Assembly (NCBI GenBank): GCA_902785925.1
Contig: CADAAI010000014.1
Coordinates: 61,341 to 125,340 of the forward strand
Length of the DNA stretch: 64,000 nucleotides
Source: an uncultured Bacteroidales bacterium
GTDB taxonomy: Bacteria; Bacteroidota; Bacteroidia; Bacteroidales; Muribaculaceae
Reading direction: 5' to 3'
Shown: positions 16,468 to 24,150 of the stretch, piece after piece
Layout: every line of letters begins with the position of its first letter
How positions within the stretch are numbered: the first letter of the stretch is position 1
Program-made: the position numbers and the translations under genes
Notes under the pieces: model-generated
The model's database searches: none
The model's input: the letters and a program-made list of their open reading frames with translations, nothing else
What the model was told of the DNA's origin: nothing

Positions 16468-17793
16468 CTATCTTATTTTTAATGTGATGATAGTGAATGC
16501 TGCAAGGATGATGGTGACAATCCAGAATCGAAGTGTGATTTTCGACTCGTGCGACATAGTGCGAGGCCAGTTGCGCAGTACATAGTGACTGTCGGGGGCC
16601 AGGTCCTTGTCGAGCTTGCGGAAGTTGTCGTGAATCGGAGTAGAGCGGAACACTCTCACTTTCTTACCCTTGTGCTTGTAAATCTTGAATACCTGAGTTT
16701 GGATAATAACGCTCAGGCTCTCCATCAGGAACACGCCGCACAGAATGGGAACCAGCAACTCCTTGTGGATGATGACTGCACACACACCAATGATGCCGCC
16801 AATGGTGAGTGAACCGGTGTCGCCCATAAACATCTGAGCAGGGAAGGCATTATACCACAAGAAGCCGATGAGAGCTCCCACAAATGCACACATAAATACT
16901 ACTAGCTCCTGACTGTCGGGGATATACATAATGTTAAGGTAGGAGGCATACTCGAAGTTGGAACTCACATAGGCGAGTATGCCCAATGCCACACCAATTA
17001 TCGCCGAGTTGCCTGCACACATGCCGTCCATGCCGTCATTGAGGTTGGCACCGTTGCTCACTGCGGTGACTACAAGTATTGTCATGAGCACGAAGATTAT
17101 CCATCCTGCAGGTCCACTGAAGTCGCCCATCCATTTGGTTAAAGCGCCGTAGTCGAGGTTGTGGTTCTTGACAAATGGGATAGTAGTCTTTAACGACTTC
17201 TCGGCTTTGTCTTTGTGTACAACCACTGTCTCTTGTATTGTGTCACTCTCAAACGTAGTGATGGGATTTATCACAGCTTCTTTCGACGTGGTAGTCTTTA
17301 CTTTCACCACGTTCTCGCGAAGCACTACGTCGGGGCTCAACCACAGCACGAGACCCACGATGAGGCCTATGCTCACCTGTCCCACAATTTTGTATTTTCC
17401 CTTGAGGCCTTCTTTGTGCTTGCGGTAAATCTTGATGTAGTCGTCGCAGAAGCCCAGGAAACCAAGCCACACGGTGGTGATAATCATCAATATAATGTAG
17501 ATGTTACGCATGCGGCCCAGCAGCAGCACTGGCAGCAGAATGGCAGTGATGATGACGAGGCCGCCCATAGATGGGGTGCCCACTTTCTTCTCGCCAAATG
17601 GGTCGATGCTTGCGTCGCGCTGGGTCTCACCAATCTTGCGCTTGCGCATGTAGTGAATAAATTTCTCGCCTAGCCATGCCGAGAGCACCAGCGACAGAAT
17701 AAGGGTGAGCAGTGCACGGAAGGAGATGTACTGCCACATGTGCGAGCCTGGAATATTGTATTGCTCTAAAAAACGGAACAGGTAGTATAGCAT
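16468..17793 (-). CDS. mraY: Phospho-N-acetylmuramoyl-pentapeptide-transferase
   Basis: Transfers phospho-MurNAc-pentapeptide to undecaprenyl phosphate, giving lipid I. It is polytopic. The metal- and substrate-binding motifs are GFCDDYIKIY, NGANLNDGMDG, FMGDTGSLTIGG and the late HDNFRK histidine. At 441 residues it is about 80 longer than the Escherichia coli enzyme (360). The extra length is a soluble insert at about residues 155-215, rich in Lys, Thr and Val, in a loop between membrane segments. As far as I recall, longer MraY is common in Bacteroidota, so the insert is probably a lineage trait. Confidence 0.96.
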   Translation of the reverse strand: MLYYLFRFLEQYNIPGSHMWQYISFRALLTLILSLVLSAWLGEKFIHYMRKRKIGETQRDASIDPFGEKKVGTPSMGGLVIITAILLPVLLLGRMRNIYIILMIITTVWLGFLGFCDDYIKIYRKHKEGLKGKYKIVGQVSIGLIVGLVLWLSPDVVLRENVVKVKTTTSKEAVINPITTFESDTIQETVVVHKDKAEKSLKTTIPFVKNHNLDYGALTKWMGDFSGPAGWIIFVLMTILVVTAVSNGANLNDGMDGMCAGNSAIIGVALGILAYVSSNFEYASYLNIMYIPDSQELVVFMCAFVGALIGFLWYNAFPAQMFMGDTGSLTIGGIIGVCAVIIHKELLVPILCGVFLMESLSVIIQTQVFKIYKHKGKKVRVFRSTPIHDNFRKLDKDLAPDSHYVLRNWPRTMSHESKITLRFWIVTIILAAFTIITLKIR

Positions 17794-17833
17794 AGTTGTA
17801 AATTGTCAGTCACTTAAATTATTTAAATGTGAA

Positions 17834-19300
17834 TCATTTCTCAGTTTCGAAGACTTTGGCGATTTCCTCGCGGTCGTCGAAGTGGTGCTTAACACCTTGA
17901 ATCTCTTGGTAATCCTCGTGGCCTTTGCCAGCAACAATCACCACATCGCCAGGCTGTGCAAGTTGGCACGCGGTCCTGATGGCTTGACGGCGGTCGGTAA
18001 TAATGAGGGTAGTGCTGCGCTTGTCGTCGGGAAGCCCTGCTTCCATGTCACGCAGAATGGCTTCGGGATCCTCAAAGCGTGGATTGTCACTGGTGAGGAT
18101 GAGTTTACCACTGCGCAAAGCTGCTTCGCGAGCCATGATGGGGCGCTTGCCGCTATCGCGGTTGCCTCCACACCCACACACGGTAATCAAGGTGCCACGG
18201 CCGTTCATCACTTCGACAGCTGTGTCGAGCACGTTGACGAGGGCGTCGGGAGTGTGGGCATAGTCAACAATTGCGGTATATCCGCGTGGCGAGCGCATTG
18301 TCTGGAACCTGCCGGCAACTGGAACGAGCTGGCTCATCTTCACGAGCACCTGCTCCTTATCCCATCCTAGCAGCACGGCAGCAGCATAGACTGCCGTGAG
18401 ATTGTAGGCATTAAAACGCCCAGTGAACATCACGTCGAGGTCAGTGCCGTTGATATTGAGTGCAGTACCGTCGAGTCGGTCTTCTATCACGCGGCACTTG
18501 TAGTCGGCAAGCGTGAGCAGCGAGTAGCTGTACTTGCTGGCCTTAGTGTTCTGCACCATCACCTTGCCCACCTTGTCGTCGATATTGACAACAGCAAATG
18601 AGTCACTACTCAGCGAGTCAAAGAACATCTTTTTTGCTGCTATGTAGTTGTCAACGCTGCCGTGGTAGTCGAGGTGGTCGCGGGTGAGGTTGGTGAAGAT
18701 GCCGCCGGCAAACTTCAGGCCATCAACGCGACGCTGAACGCAGGCATGTGAGCTCACCTCCATAAATGCATACTCACATCCAGCATCCACCATCTCGTGA
18801 AGCAGTCGGTTGAGGGTGAGGTGGTCGGGTGTTGTCTGCTTGGCAGGCTCCACGCGCTTGTCAACGATGTTCTGCACTGTCGATAGCAGACCTGCCTTGT
18901 GGCCCATGAGCTGTGAGAGCTCATAGAGCAGTGTAGCGATGGTGGTCTTGCCGTTGGTGCCTGTCACACCCACGAGTTTGAGTTTTGTCGATGGGTAATC
19001 GTGCCAAGCACTGGCAAGATGGGCTAGAGCCACTGTACTATCCTCAACCTGAATATATGTTACGCTTGATGCCAGTTCCTCGGGAAGTTGCTCGCACACT
19101 ACAGCTGCGGCTCCATCCTGAGCAACTTGGTGAAGAAACTGGTGGGCATCGACACTCACGCCGCGCACTGCCACAAAGAGGCTACCCTCTTTCACGGTGC
19201 GGGAGTCGCAGGTGACATCAGCAATGGACTTCTCCACGTCACCCACCACTTGCTTCACTTCGATTGCATCAAGCAATTGTTTCAATATCTTGTTACTCAT
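17834..19300 (-). CDS. murE: UDP-MurNAc-tripeptide synthetase, meso-diaminopimelate type
   Basis: Adds the third stem-peptide residue. The P-loop is VTGTNGKTTIATLL. The substrate-selecting motif reads SDNPRFEDP, and DNPR is the established signature for meso-diaminopimelate rather than lysine, so the peptidoglycan should be DAP-type. The DYAHTPDALVNVL block is also conserved. The 488-residue length is normal. It is 54 bp downstream of ftsI. Confidence 0.96.
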   Translation of the reverse strand: MSNKILKQLLDAIEVKQVVGDVEKSIADVTCDSRTVKEGSLFVAVRGVSVDAHQFLHQVAQDGAAAVVCEQLPEELASSVTYIQVEDSTVALAHLASAWHDYPSTKLKLVGVTGTNGKTTIATLLYELSQLMGHKAGLLSTVQNIVDKRVEPAKQTTPDHLTLNRLLHEMVDAGCEYAFMEVSSHACVQRRVDGLKFAGGIFTNLTRDHLDYHGSVDNYIAAKKMFFDSLSSDSFAVVNIDDKVGKVMVQNTKASKYSYSLLTLADYKCRVIEDRLDGTALNINGTDLDVMFTGRFNAYNLTAVYAAAVLLGWDKEQVLVKMSQLVPVAGRFQTMRSPRGYTAIVDYAHTPDALVNVLDTAVEVMNGRGTLITVCGCGGNRDSGKRPIMAREAALRSGKLILTSDNPRFEDPEAILRDMEAGLPDDKRSTTLIITDRRQAIRTACQLAQPGDVVIVAGKGHEDYQEIQGVKHHFDDREEIAKVFETEK

Positions 19301-19354
19301 AACTGTTTTTTTGTCTTGTTTTCTTGTTTATTATATAATTTGTCGATTCTTGTT

Positions 19355-21445
19355 TTAGCTTGCTAGGTAGAGGTTAATAACGGCTCCACGGTTGAAGTTG
19401 CTGCCAGCTTTCAGGCTCTGACCGGTAACGCGGCCAATACCCTTGAAGCGAACGTTCAGGCCCACTTTCTCAAGACAGTAGACGGCCTCTCTAATATTCA
19501 TGCCGTGGACGTTGGGTACGCCCGACGCTGCTTGAGGCTTGGCACCAAACACCTTGGCGTTGGGACTGCCTGTAAAGAGCTTCACGTTGTCGATGCGCGA
19601 CTGGCTCGTGGTGTTATAAAGGGTGGGCACTTTCTCATAGGGAGTCTTGCTCGTCGACTCGCGCTTAGGTGTAGAAGAGTCGTCAAGGTTGTCGTTGGCT
19701 CCCAGAAGGCCACGTGCATACATCTTGGCGGCTACGTTGCGCAGTACCATTCCACTGCTGGCTGCTGCTCCACGGTTGGCGCCAAGCATTAACACGATGC
19801 AGCTATATTGTGGGGCCTTATAAGGGAAGAATCCACAGAATGCGAGACGCTTCTGCTCGCTGTAGGTTCCATCGCGGCGCACAGTATAGGCAGTTCCGGT
19901 CTTGCCAGCTATCTCCACGTTCTCGTCCTGAACCCACTTGCGGGCTGTGCCTCGATTGCCCCACACAACGTCATGAAGCATGGTGCGCAGCTTTTCGGCA
20001 TTCTCAGGACTGCACACTTGCTTGCGAATGTAGGTCACTGGCACGATGGAGTCAACGTTGCTGCCTGGGCGGCTCAGTTTCTTTACGAGGTGAGGACGCA
20101 CATACTTGCCGTCGTTGGCGATAGCGTTATATATTGCAAGGGTGTGCAGTGGTGGAATGAGGGTGGTATAACCGTAGGCCATACGTGTTAGTGCCACTTT
20201 ATCTGCATTGGTATTGCCTAGTTTGGCAATGACAGGTTCCTGTTCTCCACCAATACCTGATTTGAAGGGCTCAAAGAAGCCCATCTGTTCCAGTCTCTCG
20301 CGGAATCCGCCAGGGTTGCTGCCATATTTCTTCACAATAATCTTCGACATGCCAATGTTGCTCGACATCTCGATGATTTGGCGTGGAGACAAGGCCGCAG
20401 CACCGTGAGGGTCGTTAATCTCGCGACCACCGTAAATCCACACCGAACCAGTGGGAATGGGGGTGTTGATGTCACCCACGATGCCGTCTTCGAGAGCCAC
20501 CATCATTGATATGGGCTTCATTACCGAGCCAGGCTCGTAGCCCAGCACGGCATTGTTCACGCCCTCGTAGTAGTCGCCGCCGTCTCGCTCTAGGTTGGAG
20601 ATGGCTTTAATCTCGCCGGTAGCGACTTCCATGAGCACGCAGGTGCCCCATTCGGCATCGGTCTCTTTGCAAATCTTGTAAAGTTCATTTTCCACGATAT
20701 CTTGCATCTGCACGTTGATAGTCGTGGTGATGTCATAGCCGGGCACCGCTGGTGTGCTCTCCCAGTCAACAATTTTGTTGGTGAGCTGGATGCGGCGATT
20801 GATGCCGGGCACACCATATAGCAGTGAGTCAAGGGCCATTTCAAGGCCCGAACGGCCATGCTGTCCTTCATGGCGAACCTCCTCGCTGATGTTTCCAATA
20901 CTGCGTGCGGCCATCGTTCCGAAAGGTTTTACTCGTTTTACATAGGGGTCGGAATAGAAGCCGTTGTAGTTGCGGTTCAACTTCAGGAAGGGGAATGATT
21001 TAAGGCGTACAAACTGTGAATGTGTTAGTCCGGTAAATAACGGATATACTGAACTCTTTTTTGCTTCAAATTGGGCTGTGAGGTCTCTTTTCCACTCGGC
21101 AGCAGTTTTCTTACCAGGCATGAAAGCGGCGAGGCTGTCGCACAGCGAGTCAAGACTCTGCTTGAAAGCTTTGTCTTTGAATCGCTCAACTTTCCAGTCG
21201 ATGCGCGCAGTGTAGAAGTTGAGGTTGGCTGCGAGTACGCTGCCGTTGTCCGAGAGTATCTTGCCGCGTTCGGGCTCGAGTTTTGTCTCTTGGGTAAGAA
21301 GCGAGTCGGCTTTGTCGTTCCACTCCTTGGCATGCACTACCGAGATGTTGACCATGTTATACACTATCATCGATGCCAGCACCAATATCATGGCGATGAC
21401 AAGCAGATAGCGTAGGAGAATATGTTGTTTGTTAGAATTTTTCAT
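19355..21445 (-). CDS. ftsI: Septal penicillin-binding protein (FtsI/PBP3) with C-terminal PASTA domain
   Basis: Class B transpeptidase cross-linking septal peptidoglycan, partner of FtsW. An N-terminal membrane anchor spans about residues 13-33, followed by the dimerisation/pedestal domain and the transpeptidase. Active-site motifs are SVMK with Ser307, SSN (361-363) and KTGT in EIAGKTGTAYTV. The last 55 or so residues (VPNVHGMNIREAVYCLEKVG onward) form one PASTA domain. At 696 residues it is longer than the E. coli protein because of this domain. Its start overlaps the end of ftsL by 4 bp. Confidence 0.96.
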   Translation of the reverse strand: MKNSNKQHILLRYLLVIAMILVLASMIVYNMVNISVVHAKEWNDKADSLLTQETKLEPERGKILSDNGSVLAANLNFYTARIDWKVERFKDKAFKQSLDSLCDSLAAFMPGKKTAAEWKRDLTAQFEAKKSSVYPLFTGLTHSQFVRLKSFPFLKLNRNYNGFYSDPYVKRVKPFGTMAARSIGNISEEVRHEGQHGRSGLEMALDSLLYGVPGINRRIQLTNKIVDWESTPAVPGYDITTTINVQMQDIVENELYKICKETDAEWGTCVLMEVATGEIKAISNLERDGGDYYEGVNNAVLGYEPGSVMKPISMMVALEDGIVGDINTPIPTGSVWIYGGREINDPHGAAALSPRQIIEMSSNIGMSKIIVKKYGSNPGGFRERLEQMGFFEPFKSGIGGEQEPVIAKLGNTNADKVALTRMAYGYTTLIPPLHTLAIYNAIANDGKYVRPHLVKKLSRPGSNVDSIVPVTYIRKQVCSPENAEKLRTMLHDVVWGNRGTARKWVQDENVEIAGKTGTAYTVRRDGTYSEQKRLAFCGFFPYKAPQYSCIVLMLGANRGAAASSGMVLRNVAAKMYARGLLGANDNLDDSSTPKRESTSKTPYEKVPTLYNTTSQSRIDNVKLFTGSPNAKVFGAKPQAASGVPNVHGMNIREAVYCLEKVGLNVRFKGIGRVTGQSLKAGSNFNRGAVINLYLAS

Positions 21446-21840
21446 TGTCCGTTGAGAGAGATTTTATAGGGGGGCTGTTTCGATATGTTCAAGTCTATTC
21501 CCATCGAGTCGATATAGTGCTTCATCTGGCTCTCAAGGATGCGAGAGTTATAGTTTGAGCTGGCGTCTACATAGTCGGTGCGGGCGTTGTTGAGGCTCAC
21601 TTTCAGCTCCTTGAGTTTTGCCATATCGCTCTGGTAAACGTACTTGTTTGAGATATACATGAGCATCATTACCGTTGCAGCAACGATGTAGAGCCAGTTG
21701 CGCTTGAAGAACTCCAGGGTGAGGAACATGCGTCCCTGTAGGGTGTTCTGCACCAGGTGCAAGGGGTTAAGACTGAAGCCCTCGTCCTCGTTGTGGCTGG
21801 TTTTCTTCTTTGTGGTTTTATTTCTTTTAGCTGCTGCCAT
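21442..21840 (-). CDS. FtsL-like cell division protein
   Basis: A 132-residue bitopic protein. A basic cytosolic N-terminus (about 48 residues) precedes one membrane helix around WLYIVAATVMMLMYI, then a periplasmic coiled-coil-like stretch (MAKLKELKVSLNNARTDYVD). This layout, plus position between rsmH and ftsI and a 4-bp overlap with ftsI, identifies it as the FtsL-type divisome component. FtsL proteins diverge strongly, so this call rests mainly on architecture and position. Confidence 0.8.
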   Translation of the reverse strand: MAAAKRNKTTKKKTSHNEDEGFSLNPLHLVQNTLQGRMFLTLEFFKRNWLYIVAATVMMLMYISNKYVYQSDMAKLKELKVSLNNARTDYVDASSNYNSRILESQMKHYIDSMGIDLNISKQPPYKISLNGQ

Positions 21841-21881
21841 TATTTTCAGTTGTCAGATTTCAAATTACAGTATTCAGTTAC

Positions 21882-22799
21882 TTAACCCTTGATGAGTTTC
21901 TCAGCGATGCGCAGTTTTGCGCTGCGTGAGCGTGGGTTGCTCTCTACTTCGGCCTCGCTGGCGATAATCACCTTGTTGTTGACCAGGCGCCATGGTGTTG
22001 AGACGCGTCCGTAGAAGTCTTTATCGATTTTACCATCGACGTTGCCGCTGCGCATGAAGTTTTTAACCAAGCGGTCCTCAAGGGAGTGGTAGGTGATGAC
22101 TACCAGACGTCCTCCTGGCTTTAGAATCTCGAGCGATTGTTCAAGAAGGCTCTTGAGCACGTCTATCTCATGGTTGACCTCGATGCGCAACGCTTGGAAT
22201 ACTTGAGCCAGTTCTTTCTTTTCTTGGCTGCGGCGTACAAAGGGACTCACAAGTTCCACGAGTTGACCGGTAGTGCTAATCTCACCGTTTGAGCGGGCCT
22301 TTACAATGGCGCTTGCTATGCGGCGCGACTGCTTGAGTTCGCCGTATAGGTAAAATAACCGTGCAAGTTCTTCCTCACTGTAGGTGGCAAGAACGGTACG
22401 GGCGTCGATGCTGGCGCGACGGTTCATGCGCATGTCGAGGGCACTGTCCTGCCTGAACGAGAATCCACGTTCTGCGTCGTCAAAATGGTGGAACGACACG
22501 CCCAAGTCGGCGAGTATGCCGTCAACGGCCTCAATATCATAGTAGCGAATGAAATTTTTAAGAAATGAAAAATTGCTATGTACAAACGTAAATCGACTGT
22601 CGTTCAGTTTGTTGCGCAGTGTGTCAAGGTCCTGGTCGAAACCTAGTAGTCGGCCTCTCTCGCCCAGTTGCTCCATGATAGCACGGCTATGGCCACCACC
22701 ACCGAAGGTGACATCTACATAGGTACCATCTTCCTTGATGTTCAAGCCATTAATACTCTCTTGGAGCAGGGCGGGTATGTGATACACAGGGGTTGACAT
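21882..22799 (-). CDS. rsmH: 16S rRNA (cytosine(1402)-N4)-methyltransferase
   Basis: SAM-dependent methylation of C1402 in the ribosomal P site (formerly MraW). The SAM-binding motif VDVTFGGGGHSRAIME, the DLGVSFHHFDDAERGFSFR block, LRIEVNHEIDVLKSLLEQ and VVITYHSLEDRLVKNF are all typical. I start it at the ATG at 22799, where the protein begins STPVYHIPALL as homologues do; an in-frame ATG at 22826 would add nine basic residues. It heads the division cluster; the usual mraZ gene upstream is absent. Confidence 0.95.
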   Translation of the reverse strand: MSTPVYHIPALLQESINGLNIKEDGTYVDVTFGGGGHSRAIMEQLGERGRLLGFDQDLDTLRNKLNDSRFTFVHSNFSFLKNFIRYYDIEAVDGILADLGVSFHHFDDAERGFSFRQDSALDMRMNRRASIDARTVLATYSEEELARLFYLYGELKQSRRIASAIVKARSNGEISTTGQLVELVSPFVRRSQEKKELAQVFQALRIEVNHEIDVLKSLLEQSLEILKPGGRLVVITYHSLEDRLVKNFMRSGNVDGKIDKDFYGRVSTPWRLVNNKVIIASEAEVESNPRSRSAKLRIAEKLIKG

Positions 22800-22826
22800 T
22801 TCTCTTTTTCTTCGCTTTTGTTTCAT

Positions 22827-23145
22827 GTGGGCGCATTGCGCGCGCTTTATTATTGGGGTGTAAAATTACAAAATAAAAACCAAAATTTACAAACACAAAC
22901 CAAAAAATTTTCAATTATTTACAAAAAAGTTATCAACAACCTTGTGAATAAATAATTAAAGCCCTAATAATCAGCATAATATAAAAATTCGCAAAAACGT
23001 TTACGCTTGCAAACAAATTTCCATTATCACATCGTTTTTCGTCTTGTTTAGAATAATTCAGTCATTACAATTTGACCTGAATACTCCATTCCATTCCTTT
23101 TTTTTCATCCCTTTCCTTCCTTTTCTTCGTCACATAACACAAAAA
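22827..23145. other. AT-rich intergenic region before the division cluster
   Basis: About 320 bp with no gene. It is very AT-rich and should hold the promoter of rsmH; a weak TTTG ... TAATTTTA pair lies near 22866-22900 on the minus strand. The transcription regulator gene mraZ, normally here, is not present. Two DnaA-box-like words (TTATCAACA and TGTGAATAA) occur near 22930-22950 but are not convincing. Confidence 0.5.
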
Positions 23146-23177
23146 AAGGCAAGACACTAATGTCCTGCCTTTTGGAG
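23146..23177 (-). terminator. Rho-independent terminator after the lipoprotein gene
   Basis: AAAAGGCA/GACA pair with TGTC/TGCCTTTT around CTAA, with one mismatch. On the minus strand the stem ends in a T-run. It lies about 20 bp past the stop codon at 23195. Confidence 0.75.
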
Positions 23178-23194
23178 GTTTTAACCATTTGTGG

Positions 23195-24127
23195 TTAATA
23201 GATGTTGTATTCCTTAGTTTGTGTAGCTTTTTTGATCTTTTCGGGCTTTGTGCGGTCTTTTATGGCTTCGTAGCCTTCGGGTAGGGGGTGGTTGGTGATT
23301 TTGCTGAGTTCAACAGCCGAGAAGGAGTAATCCTCGGTTTGCTTCGTGCTTTTGCCCACGTAGCGGTGCTTTATTCCCAACCCGTTGTCGATGCACAGGT
23401 TAATGAGTTGTTTGAGCTCTGGTGTTGGACGACGATATTTGCTGTCGGTTCCATCTTTTTTGCCCTTGATTTCTCTTGCCATCTTATCGATGGTGCTTCC
23501 ACTGCTTTCCTCATACACATAGTTGTAAACCAGATAGTTGTTCTCAATTTGTGCGCGTGTTAGTTCGGTCTTGCGGTCAATAGAATCGGGACACTGGGCG
23601 TTGATTGAGTCGACGAGCACATTGAGAGAATCGCTAGCGTTCATAGCACCTTGCTTTTGCTGTGTTGTGTCAACTTTGTGGACCTTGAGGGCCTTGATTT
23701 CGTCGGCGCTCAAATCAACGGCGGTGTTGACGTGGCTGCGGGTACTTAGTAGCACAGTGCGAACTTCTATCTCGTTGTTGGCAAGTTCCTTAAACATTGC
23801 AGTGGCGTCACTGTTGCTTGCAATGTTGTTGATTACGAGGTCGTGTGCCATCTTAGCGTTATTGCTAAGCTCTTCGATGCTCACTTCATCGTTGTTGACG
23901 ATGTAGTTGAACACTGCACGGTGACCACCGCTGTCATAGTACACGCTGTCAAGAACGTCGGTGTTGTCAAAGGTGACAGGAAGGGTTACGTTATAGGTCT
24001 CAAGGCGTGCTATGAGCGAGTCGACATTGTCCTTGAGACTGTCGCCGTTTGTCGATGTGCTGCAGCTCCACGCTGTTGCTAAAATCGCAAGTGCTATCAC
24101 TACAATTGATAATTTACCTTTTCTCAT
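23195..24127 (-). CDS. Predicted lipoprotein of unknown function
   Basis: A 310-residue exported protein. Residues 1-22 are a lipoprotein signal peptide with lipobox ATAWSC, so Cys22 should be acylated; the following STSTNGDSL gives a flexible linker. The rest is hydrophilic, helix-rich and without any domain I recognise. A charged C-terminus ends KKATQTKEYNIY. It follows topA by 23 bp on the same strand and ends with a good terminator, so it is probably co-transcribed with topA. No function is assigned. Confidence 0.75.
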   Translation of the reverse strand: MRKGKLSIVVIALAILATAWSCSTSTNGDSLKDNVDSLIARLETYNVTLPVTFDNTDVLDSVYYDSGGHRAVFNYIVNNDEVSIEELSNNAKMAHDLVINNIASNSDATAMFKELANNEIEVRTVLLSTRSHVNTAVDLSADEIKALKVHKVDTTQQKQGAMNASDSLNVLVDSINAQCPDSIDRKTELTRAQIENNYLVYNYVYEESSGSTIDKMAREIKGKKDGTDSKYRRPTPELKQLINLCIDNGLGIKHRYVGKSTKQTEDYSFSAVELSKITNHPLPEGYEAIKDRTKPEKIKKATQTKEYNIY

Positions 24128-24150
24128 AGTAATTTATAGTTGTGTTGTGA

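Noticed and set aside
16468..17793. MraY insert as a novel domain
   Set aside because: Bacteroidota MraY proteins are generally longer than the E. coli one, so a loop insert here is probably an ordinary lineage trait.
22925..22955. DnaA-box-like words TTATCAACA and TGTGAATAA upstream of rsmH
   Set aside because: Only two, one with a mismatch, in strongly AT-rich DNA, and no dnaA, dnaN or other origin genes are near.
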